Assembly: GCA_958009055.1 (NCBI GenBank)
Contig: OY253653.1
Span: 1,155,715 to 1,219,714, forward strand
Length of the DNA: 64,000 nucleotides
Direction: 5' to 3'
Source of the DNA: Choricystis sp. odSpoLacu1
Taxonomy: Eukaryota; Chlorophyta; Trebouxiophyceae
Shown here: piece by piece, positions 54,322-63,731 of the stretch
Numbering within the stretch: the stretch's first letter is position 1
How the letters are laid out: each line of letters opens with the position of its first letter
Notes under the pieces: generated by a model
The model's input: the letters and a program-made list of their open reading frames with translations, nothing else
The model's database searches: none
Told to the model about the DNA's origin: nothing
Position numbers and translations under genes: made by a program

Positions 54322-54950
54322 GGGGCGCGGGACTGTTGGATAGAGGAGGGGGGAAGGAGGGTGTGTGTGTGAGTGGACGGGTGGGAGGGTGGTCGCTGGC
54401 GCCAGCCGGGCAGGGGTGAGCGGAGGGGGCGACGCTGCGCTTTCTCTTTTCTCGAGGGGAGCGTGCTTTTCTCTGTCTGCACCCCAGTCTCCCCCACCCG
54501 ACACGCGTGCCACGACCGCGTCGACACAGCGACATCGAGCACCCGCGCAGCAGGCAGGCAGGAGAGTTGGGTGCGCCCGCAGCCTGTCGTATAAAAAGCC
54601 ATGCCGCCTCTCCCGCACGCTCCCTGTCTCTCTCTCTCACCCGCACCCTCGTCGTCGCCCGCCACTAGGTGGCCACGCAACACGCGCAGACGGTCGGCCA
54701 TGAGTACAGTGAGGGAAGAGGGTGCAGTAGCGGGAGAAAGGGACGCGCAAAAGGGGAGGCGCCCAGCAAAGCAACGGCCGATGGGGAGTGTCCTCTTCTT
54801 TCACACGTTGTCGAGAGAGAGCCCGCTGACACCGCCCCCGCCCACACACACACCGCGCGCTATATAAAAGCAGCCTCCCCAGAAAAAGAGTCTTCTTGCA
54901 TAACAAAACCACACAAAACACGGAATCCTCACAAAACACGCATCCACTCA
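54322..54950. other. Intergenic region with two plus-strand TATA boxes
   Basis: Holds the ACX4 promoter and the CGR1 3' end, both on the minus strand. On the plus strand two good TATA boxes occur, gtataaaaag (about 54589-54598) and ctatataaaag (about 54859-54869), yet no plus-strand protein gene follows before 55985. Between them is a T/C-rich tract and GA-rich sequence. No RNA gene could be recognised. Confidence 0.5.
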
Positions 54951-55526
54951 TCACCCAGCCACCACCTTTGTTGTGTCCGCCTTCTTCAACAACCGCGCCT
55001 GCTTCCGACTCTTCAGCATGCGCTTGATGGTGCTCGTCTTGGTGATCGTCTGCGTCACGGCGGCCGCCTCCTGGGCCGCCTTCTTGCGCGCCAGCGCGGT
55101 TTCGCGCGCGTCACGCGCTGTGCGCAAGCGTTGTTTGCGTGCATCCACCGCCGTCCGCCGCGCCGCCGAAAACGCAGCCTTCTGGGCTTTCAATGCCATC
55201 TTCTTTTCCCAGGGTGTGGACAGGGTGGCCGGCCTGGCAGCTGAGGCACGCTGGGAGGGCTCCTTCCACGCACGCCCCGACGATTTGGCCAGCCCCGCCA
55301 CGTTGTGTTTGGCCCGCGTGCGGCGAGGCGCGTAGCCTGTTTTGGCATCCACCACCATGTCGCCGTCGTCAGCCTCCGTCACACTCGCGTCCAGCTTGCG
55401 TTTGCGCACTTGTTTGAACCCGCGCGGTGTCAGGCCGCGCGCCGCGCGAAAGTCGTGGGTCGCGGGGGTGGGTTGCTGTGGGGGCACGTAGGCCGCTACC
55501 GCGGCGTCCAGGGACGTGGTGGTCAT
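54951..55526 (-). CDS. CGR1: CGR1/CCDC86-type rRNA-processing protein
   Basis: Intronless, 191 residues. Cgr1 is a nucleolar protein needed for 60S subunit rRNA processing; CCDC86 is the animal relative. SSGRAWKEPSQRASAARPATLSTPWEKKMALKAQKAAF (split) is the family core, followed by a long basic Arg/Lys/Ala helix, probably coiled coil, and the end motif TITKTSTIKRMLKSRKQARLLKKADT, matching the K-L-K-R-M-x-x-K-x-x-R family end. It adds to the ribosome-biogenesis genes of the window. Confidence 0.9.
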   Translation of the reverse strand: MTTTSLDAAVAAYVPPQQPTPATHDFRAARGLTPRGFKQVRKRKLDASVTEADDGDMVVDAKTGYAPRRTRAKHNVAGLAKSSGRAWKEPSQRASAARPATLSTPWEKKMALKAQKAAFSAARRTAVDARKQRLRTARDARETALARKKAAQEAAAVTQTITKTSTIKRMLKSRKQARLLKKADTTKVVAG

Positions 55527-55984
55527 GGTGTGTGGAAGAGGAGGGAGGGGAGGGAGGTCGCGGCGGCCTGAGTTGTTGAATTGGCGGGCGCGTGTCCGAC
55601 AAACGGCCTGGCCCAAACACGGTGTGCGCGTGTGTGGCTAGTTTGAGTGTGGCCTGGTGTGTGTGTGCGTGTGTGTGGTGGACGGGCGCGAGGCCAGCCG
55701 AGATAGCAGTCGTTTTTTCTGTGCTGAAATGCGGAGAGTGAGCAGCCACGCCAGGCTGCCCGTTCACACACTCTTCCCTCCATCGACTGGTGCCGCGCGA
55801 AATTGCGGACCGTCTCCCACCCCGACATGGCAGCTGCGCCCTAGAGCCTGCCATCCCTGTGCACGGGAAAGAGCGCCAGGGACGAGCACCCAGCGCGCGA
55901 AACGCGCCGCCACCGCATTGACGTGAGGCGGCAGTCTCTCTGCCTGGCCCTGTTGCTCCCCTTCCCAACACACACACACACCAC

Positions 55985-58900
55985 ATGCCGGCCCCACACG
56001 CCACTCGCACCTCTGGCGGCGCGTCCACCAGCGGGCGCGGGTGTGGCGGCCCCAGGCGCGCGGTGCAGCCGTTGCCAACAACTCGGACGCGGCGCAGGGC
56101 TGCTGCTGCTGCGCCAGTCGTGGTCGCCGCAGCCACAGCTGCTGCCGACGGAGAAGACACTCATGCCGCCTTTGCTGGACAGACAGACGCGGCCGTGCTG
56201 GACGCCACGTCGGCAGGCTCCATCACCATCGTCGAGTCGTCGTCCTCCACAACCTGCCCACCGCCCGCCACCATCGCCGCCCTTATGAAGACGGCGCTGC
56301 AGTCGCTCACCATGCCCGACATCATGAAGCGGCGCCTGCTGCGGCTGGGCGCGGAACGAGGGCTGGACTGCGGAGGCGTCATCGCAGACGCTCGCTACAC
56401 CCCCGCCTCCGACTGGGCCACCGAGCCCCTGCCCCCCGTGTCTGTCACCGTCAACGTCAGTGTGGACGTACCCGTGGACAGACTGTCGGGCAATGGGGAT
56501 GATGACGGCGGGTTGAGCGCCAAGCTAGCCGCCGCCAAGACGGCCACCACCACCGGCCCCAAGCGTGGCTTTGGTGCCTCCAAACCCGCCAAAACCAAGA
56601 CCAAAGCCAAAGCCGCCCCCGCGTCGTCGTCGTCAGATATTGAATCCGCCACCATCATGCCCGTCGCGCTGCGCGCCGCACTGGCGGCCTACAGCGACGG
56701 CTTGTACTGCGCCTCCGACGCCGACGCGTCCACCGTGTGGACACTCACCAACGTGTTGAGCGTGCTGGTGGACAAGGACATGGACGCCTGGTTGCGGGAA
56801 CAGGTGGCGGCCGACCCAAGCGTAACGCTGCACACGCTGGCCACCCAAGCCGCCACCGCTGCATCCGAGGCGGCCGCCGGGCACACTGTGGCGGTGGCCG
56901 CCGAGCGTGCTGAACGTGAAGCACGCGCCCGGCAAGCGTATGAAGCAGCCAAAGCCAAGCTGGACGATGTGAACGCCCGCGCGGAAGCCAGCCGCGCCGC
57001 GCTGGCCGCCGTCCATGAACGACTGGCCGAGTTGAAGAAGATGCAGGCCGACCTGCAGGCCAGCAAGGCCATGCTGAAGCAGATAGAGGAGGAACTGGAT
57101 GAAGTGGGGGCGGTGGCTGGGGAGGGCGCCGTCGTCGACACGACGGCTGTTGATGTGGTTGCCGTGGAGGAGGGGGCTGCTGCACTCCTCACTGCTGGTG
57201 AAGACGCGGTGGTTGATGCCTCCGTCTATGACGGTGGCGACGCCCCTGTTGGCGCGGCCGATGACGAAGAAGAAGAGGCTGTTGTGTTGGCCGACAACGA
57301 CGCGCCTGCCGCCACGGCCGCCGGCGACGCGCCTGTCGCCGCGGCCGACGACGACGCCACCAGCCCCGCCGACGAGGCCTCACTGACAGCTACACTCTCC
57401 AATGTCGCCTCCCTGGACGAAGACCTGCCGCTCGAAGAAGACGACGCCCCACTCCCCGCCTCCACGTTTGTCCCGTCCCGCGCGCCCCCCTCCGGCTCCT
57501 CCACCCCGCGCGGCCGCGCGGTCGCCATCAAATCCGTGCACTGGCGCATCGCGGACGGCTATATCGCGCCCGCCCTGCGCCCCCACGAAGCCGACCACTG
57601 GAAGGCGGCGGGCGTGCTGCTGTACACGTTTGACCCGGCGGGCGAGTTGATGGTGTTGCTGGGGCGCACTGTGATGGGCGTGCCGGGAGAACCCGCCGCC
57701 TCCAACACACAGGCACGAAGACGGTCGTGGAACCTGTTGGGCGGCAAACGGTGTGCGCGCGATGCGACGGCGGAGGCGACTGCGCTGCGTGAAGTGATGG
57801 AGGAGACGGGGGCACTACTCACTCCCGACATGCTGCGTTGCCCCCTGGCCCCCGTATTGTGGTGTCCGGGGGGGCTGTACGCTGTGTTCATGCACTGCTT
57901 GCCCCCGGGCGAGACCGCGTGGTCGCTGCCCGAGCGGTTTGACGCGCGGCGGCGCGTCGGCCGCGTCACCGTCTCGGCCGGCCGCGACACCGCCAACTTG
58001 GAGTGGGTGCGCTTGTCGTCCCTGGTGTTGGGGCGGCGGCGGCTGCACATCTTCATGTCGGAGATGCTGCACCACACGAGGCTGCTGGAGTGGTTGCTGC
58101 AGCGGCAGGCGGAGAGACTGGTGTCGACCGACGACGGGCGCGGCCGCAACGGGGGAGGGTGGTGGCGCCCTCCCCCTCCCTCCCTCAAGGGCAGTGGCGG
58201 CAGCGCCACCATCCCTTTCTACGAGCCCCGCCGCTTCTGGTTGGCCGACCTGTCGGTCGACTGGGGGGGGGCCAACGCACCGCCCATGCCCAAACCCCAA
58301 CACGTGACTCACAGAGGCTCGTATGGGCGTGGGGAGAGCGATGCTTCGCCCTATGGCCCTCGCTCATGGTACAGCGAAGACGGCAACGGGCGGCGGCGGC
58401 GGCGGGAGGAGGATGGCGGTGCGTGGCGCCCAGCGTGGCGCGACGATGGCAACCGCGACCCGCGGCGGCGGCGGGATGTGGACGACGACCGCAGCCGCTC
58501 CCGCCGGCGCAGTGACGATGAGCCGAGGCCGTGGCGTGAGGACGACATGGAGCCGCCACGCCGCCGGCGGGACGAAGACGTGGAGCCGCCACGCCGCCGG
58601 CGTGAGCGACGGCGGCCTGAGTACGACGGCGGCGACTCCCGTCCCCGTCGCGACGACGCCGACGACTTTGGCCGCCGCCGCCGCGATGATGGTGAGGCCC
58701 AAGCCTGGCGCCGCGCCGACGATGACGGCCGCACCCGCCGCCCGCGCCGCGAGGGTGACGAAAATGCCCTGTGGCGTCCCGAGGGCGACACAGTGCCCGC
58801 GCGGCGCCCGCGCCGAGAAGACACTGACCACGGCGGGCGCGAGCCGTCCCCCTCCCGAGACCCTCGCTACTGGGACAACCTGGCGCCCACGTCGGGGTGG

Positions 58901-59609
58901 GTGACCAACGACCCCAGCTGGTATGATGATGGGTATGCGCGTGCGTCAGTCCCCAGCACGCCGCCGCCGCGCAGGGGGGACAGGCCGCCACCACGCCGTG
59001 GCAGCGACCGCCCCCCGCCGCGGCGGCGTGACGACTGGGATGATGGTGCGTGGCCTCCGGCAAGGCGGGCGCCGTACGAGCCTTATAGTGGGGGCGGTGG
59101 CCCTCCGTGTAGCAGCGCCCCCCCCCCCTCCGCCACGACGGCGATCGGACCCAGCGCGCACCACGTGGGCCGACAGGCGGCGCTGGCAGTACGCCAGCGA
59201 TGAAGAGGACGGGTTTTATAGGCGGGAAGGAGGCGGCGAGCGCGGAGAGCGCGGCGGTGGCGAGCGCGAGCGCGCCCCACGTCGCCGCCGCATTGATGAC
59301 GACGACGACCGCGACGGCGGCTACTCCTCCACACAGCCGTCCCAGTGGTACGAGCCGGAAGCAAGCTGGAAGCCCGACGCGCCGCGCAGGCGGCCGCCCA
59401 TGCTGCCGCTGCCGCCCGCGGTGACGACGCGCGAGCCACTGCAGCCAACAGAGTGGCCGGACCCAGAAACGTCGCCGCACAAGCCGGTAAAGAAAGGAAG
59501 GGGGCGCAAGCTGACGTCGCCCGCGCCGCCCACGCCCACCGCGGGGCTGGGGGCGGCGGCGGCGACCTCGTTCCTGCCGCAGGCGAGGAGGAAGAAGAGG
59601 GAGGAGTGA
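55985..59609 (+). CDS. Large Nudix-domain protein with coiled coil and Arg/Asp-rich tail (frame break)
   Basis: About 1207 residues after a one-base correction, no intron. Order: disordered N-terminus; an Ala/Glu/Arg coiled coil (about residues 299-375); an acidic stretch; a Nudix domain (about 539-705) with GGKRCARDATAEATALREVMEETGAL, which keeps the catalytic REVMEETG but has Ala where the first Nudix Glu is expected; then, from about 778, a 400-residue tail of RRRRD/RDDD/PPRRRR units like the RD/RE tails of splicing factors. The frame changes at the C11 run (59118-59128); one C less continues the Arg/Asp-rich tail to a Lys/Arg-rich end at 59609. I do not recognise an orthologue. RNA-related Nudix activity is a guess. 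Confidence 0.8.
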
Positions 59610-59715
59610 GAGTGAGTTTTTTGGGGGAGGTGATTCATGTTTTGTTGTGATTTCCGTGCCTGTCAAAATATGTTTGTTCTACAAGTGCTTCCAACAATGC
59701 TTACACCCTGCCTCT

Positions 59716-60895
59716 TCAACCGCGCGGCGGCGGCCATGGCGGGTAGTAGACGGGCGGTGGTGGGTACAGGGTGGGAGGGGGAGGAGGTTGGTATGTGATG
59801 AGCGACGCAGCAGGCAGAGCGGGCACCCCCACCCCCGGCCTCGCGGTGGGCGGATTGTCAGCTAGAATGCCGCAAACCGCCGTCACAGCGGTGCGTACCG
59901 CGTCCCCATTCCCACTGATGGTCACCAGTCGATCCGTCACCAGCGCTGCAGGCGGCAGATCGTGCGGCGGGTGCACAAACACGACCGCCCCTGTGCGGGC
60001 ACGCAAATCCGCCAGCCCTGCCCCCCCCCTCCCGATCAGGGCGCCCGCTTGAGACCTACAAATCAGATAACGAGCGCTGGATGCGGCTGACGGTACATCC
60101 ACCGCGTGCCTGGCGGCGGTGTGGCCGTCGTGCAGGCGCAGCAGGGCGGCCACACTCGCGTCGCGCCGCGGCGACGACACGATGGCCGCCCGTTCAGGGG
60201 CGTGGGGCAGGGGGTCGATGACGCGCACGCGGGCACCGGTGGCGGTGCGCATGGCGTTGATGTTGGCACCAGCTTTGCCGATGAGGAGTCCGGCCTAGGG
60301 AGGTAGGGAGGGGGGGTTGGGAGTGATCAAAAATAGGCGTCAAAACCGGCCACCGCCAACCAATCCCACTTCTTCAAAACTCGCCAGTCGCGTCTCAATC
60401 AGCAGCCGGTACACCGTGTCCCGTGGACAGCGGAAGCAGCAGCAGGTGGTGGTGGTGGTGGCTGAGCGGGTGGCGACACCGCAGGCATAACTGGCCGCGT
60501 CGCAGTCGCCTGGCTGTCACCGGCTGCTAACACAGGCGCAGTCGCGAAGCGGGCATGCCGGCCGGAGGTCCGTTTGAGTGTGACAACGTTGCGTTTGGTG
60601 GTGTGGAGGGCTGGTGAGGTAAAGGAAAACGGTGAGCTTGGATGCATAAAGAGAAAGCAATCTCACCTCCCCCCCAAACAATCACACACAACACCCTCTC
60701 TTACAACTCACCCGACGCCGGCCTCGACCTCGACCTCGACTCGCTGGCGGTGGCCGGCCTGTCGCCCGACGACGCAGGGCGGTGCGGGGCGCGCGGGGCG
60801 GCCGACTGGGGTCGCCGCCGGCCACGGCGGCGGCCAGAGGAGGGGGAGGTGGCGGCCAGGTCGGCAGCAGCGCTGCCATCGCCTCCGCCACGCAT
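59716..60895 (-). CDS. Tandem KH-domain RNA-binding protein (frame break, GC-AG intron)
   Basis: Exons (minus): 60895-60712 (Arg/Ser/Ala/Pro-rich), 60610-60385, 60294-59716; about 329 residues. KH1 spans the exon 2-3 junction: DTVYRLLIETRL / AGLLIGKAGANINAMRTATGARVRV, with the GxxG loop as GKAG. KH2 is SARYLICRSQAGALIGRGGAGLADLRARTGAVVFV, GxxG as GRGG. A Pro/Tyr-rich tail ends the protein. The architecture resembles PCBP/hnRNP-K and plant HEN4-type proteins. Frame change between GCTGTCCAC and KH1 at the CCC/GGG run 60420-60422, where one base more would restore it. The last intron needs a GC donor (CTG/gcgagt). Exon 1 is less certain than the KH part. Confidence 0.78.
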
Positions 60896-61062
60896 CAAAG
60901 ATTGGTTGAAAGAGGAAAAACGAGAGTGTGAACCAAGAGTTCGACGGCGTTTTCTGAGGGTCGGGCGCTCTCAAACACACACGCTCCACGGCCTCGCGCG
61001 TTCGCCGTGTCCCCCCTTGCTCATCTGACGCCACACACCGCCTGCACACACGCATACCGGCA
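60896..61062. promoter_or_regulatory. Divergent promoter KH protein / starch synthase
   Basis: 167 bp between start codons, with a short AT-richer segment (about 60896-60925, containing aaagattggttgaaagaggaa, split as aaagattgg and ttgaaag) and C-rich sequence before the starch synthase ATG. An attgg/ccaat core is visible at about 60900-60904. Confidence 0.45.
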
Positions 61063-63336
61063 ATGCGGGGCCCGCCCGCCCTGCACGCGCCGCGCCCACT
61101 CGCGTCACCGTCGTCCACGCCCGGGCGCCCTCCACGTGGGCCTCCTCCACCATCTGCCTCCCGCCGCAACAAAGCAAATGACGCATCCCTGGCGCTGGCT
61201 GCGGAACGCATTGCGCAGCTGGAGCGCGAGAACGCGAAACTGCGCGCCGAGTTGAAAGGGTTGAGCGTGAGCGAGGTTGAGACGGCGGTTGACGCTCCTG
61301 CAATGCCGACGGCGATGGAGACGGTGACGCCTGCTGTTGTTGAGGAGGCCAAACCGGCTGTGGAGGCTGTGGCGGCAGCCGTGGCGCCACCGCCGCTGCC
61401 GCCAACCACCACCACTGTCTCCGCATCCACTCTGGAAGCCGGCATCGTGTGGCCGACGCCGGGGGAACCATTCTGGGAGCGGCCACCGCGCACAGATGAA
61501 GTCGTGCTGCAAGGTAAATGAGTGGTGGGGGGGGGGGGAGAAGGAGAGAGAAAGGAGAGGAACTCGGAAACGATCGACCCACACACACCCTTTTTTCGTT
61601 GCCTCCAGCCTCCACCTGCACCACCCACCCACCACCCACCACCCCTCTCACCATCGTCCACATCGCGGCCGAGCTGGCCCCCCGGGTCAAGGTGGGGGGG
61701 CTGGGCGACGTGGTGGCGGGCCTGTCCCTCGCGTGCGCCGCGCGCGGGCATGATGTGACGGTGATGCTGCCCTGGTACGAATGCCTGGATGAAGGCGCGG
61801 TGGATGGGTTGACGCAGGTGGATGAATTCGATGTGCCCAAGGGCAAAAGCGAGCGCGGGCGCATGGTGACAACCCCCCTGCGCACGTTTGTTGTTTCGGG
61901 CGTCCTGGACGGTGTCTCCGTCCTCCTGGTCCGCCCCGACTGGGGCGCATGCTCCCTGTTTCGCGGGGACAAAATCTATGGCGGCGCGTACAATGAGGCG
62001 GAAGCTTATTTGTATTTTAATAGGGTGTGCCTGGATCACCTGGAGCGCGCCGTGCGCAGCGGCACGCGCACACGCCCCTCCGCCATCCACATCCACGACT
62101 GGCAAGCCTGTGCTGCAGGCATGCTGTACTGGCACACGTATGCTACTGGTGTGTTGGGTGGGGCCCGCGTCGTCCTCACAGTGCACAACTTTGACTCGGC
62201 GGGCGAAGTGCGCATGGACGAGTTTGGCGCGTGCGGCGTGGATGGGGCCGAGTTTGCGAGGATTGATCGGGCGCTGGATGAGAGGACGATTGGGCACAAT
62301 CCAGAGGTAAGAGAGTGGTGGTGGTGAGGGTAGAGGGTGATGGGTTGTTTTTGATGCCGAGGCGTCGCCGACCTTGCCACTCCCCTTCTCCCTTCCATAG
62401 CGTCTCTGCCTGCTCAAAGGCGGCCTCGTCTACTCCAACCGGGTCGTCACCGTGTCCCCCACCTACGCCACGGATGCTGCGGCTGGCGGGGCAGCCGGCT
62501 TCCTGAGGTCCACGCTCGCGCGCCCCGACATCGCGGCCAAGTTTGGGGGCGTGTTGAATGGCATCGATGTGGCGCTGTGGAACCCGGCATCTGATCCTCA
62601 CTTGCCTGTTCCCTACACCGTGGCTAACATGGACGGCAAAGCACTCAACAAGCGCTACATCCAAACAGGGCTGGGGCTGGACGTCGACCCATCCGCCCCC
62701 CTCGTCATCTGTGTCACGCGCCTGGTGCCCCAAAAAGGCATCCACCTCATCAAGTGCGCCATGCACCAGGCCGTGGCACGGGGCGGCCAGTTTGTGCTGC
62801 TGGGCACGGGCCACGCGGACGGCGAGTTTAGGGTGCTGGCGGGGGGGGAGATGGCGGGGAGCAAGGCGTGCAGGTTGTTGTTGATGTACTCTGAACCGTT
62901 GGCGCACGCACTGTTTGGCGCTGGTGACGTGGTGCTGGTGCCGAGTTTGTTTGAGCCGTGTGGGTTGACCCAGATGTGTGGGCTGCGGTGAGTGGAGGAG
63001 AGGAGGAGGGGAGGAGAGGAGAAGGCGTCGGCGGCAGCCACCGCAGACCTCACACCCACTCCACACCACAGCTACGGCGCTGTCCCCCTCGTCCGCCGCA
63101 CCGGCGGCCTGGCCGACACCGTGTTTGCCGACGGGCCGCGCGCCAACGGGTTCGTGTTTGACGGCGCGGACGAAGCCGCGGTGACGGCGTGCGTGGATGA
63201 CGCCATGGATGTGTGGTGGACGCAGAGAGACAAGTTTGAGGCGTTGAGGCGGGCGGGCATGGAGGCGGACGTGTCGTGGGACGGGAGTGCCGGGGCGTAT
63301 GTGGAGGCGTATGGTGGGGGGGAGGGAGAGGAGTAG
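61063..63336 (+). CDS. Starch (glycogen) synthase, GT5 family, SSIII/IV-like
   Basis: Elongates alpha-1,4-glucan from ADP- or UDP-glucose. Exons 61063-61513, 61609-62306, 62401-62987 and 63072-63336 give 666 residues. The 150-residue N-terminus has a short coiled coil ([23 protein letters not shown]) and Pro/Ala-rich linker. The GT5 part starts [23 protein letters not shown] (KVGGL at about 178), then [59 protein letters not shown] and [10 protein letters not shown] (about 588). The coiled coil plus [11 protein letters not shown] favour an SSIII/IV type. The stop codon lies about 240 bp before telomeric repeats. Confidence 0.94.
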
Positions 63337-63575
63337 GAAGAGGGGTGTTGCTGTTTGTTTTGTGTTACTTTGTTTGGCCTGGCCGTCTGATTCTGTGAGC
63401 GTGTGTGAGTGTGTGTGTGTGTGTGTGTTTTGGTGCGGTTGAGAGAGGTTTGAGGGAGGTTTGTGAGGGGGCGGACGTCTGGGCGGATGAAGTACTTGAA
63501 TAAAACGAGCTCTTGCTGTTTCCTGAAAACCCAACAAAACCTTCCCCATACCTTGGTGCAGCCAGACCGCCGTCT
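63337..63575. other. Starch synthase 3' region / subtelomere
   Basis: The only sequence between the last gene and the telomere. It contains T-rich patches after the stop, a (GT)n run (about 63404-63428) and aataaa at about 63498-63503, a possible polyadenylation signal. No transposon or repeat family is recognisable. Confidence 0.6.
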
Positions 63576-63731
63576 TAGGGGTAGGGGTAGGGGTAGGGGT
63601 AGGGGTAGGGGTAGGGGCAGGGGCAGGGGCAGGGGTAGGGGTAGGGGTAGGGGCAGGGGCAGGGGCAGGGGCAGGGGTAGGGGTAGGGGTAGGGGTAGGG
63701 GTAGGGGTAGGGGTAGGGGTAGGGGTAGGGG
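63576..63731 (+). repeat. Degenerate telomere-proximal repeats (TAGGGG, CAGGGG)
   Basis: Starts abruptly after cgtc with taggggtaggggtagggg hexamers. Two blocks of CAGGGG (three units near 63616-63633, four to five near 63651-63678) interrupt the TAGGGG array. Every unit keeps the four-G core and hexamer spacing. They sit centromere-proximal to the canonical repeats, as expected for telomere variant repeats fixed by mutation and unequal exchange. Confidence 0.93.

Noticed and set aside
60642..61028. Plus-strand 128-residue frame upstream of starch synthase
   Set aside because: It is antisense to exon 1 of the KH gene, which has fitting splice phases; the starch synthase frame opens at 61063.
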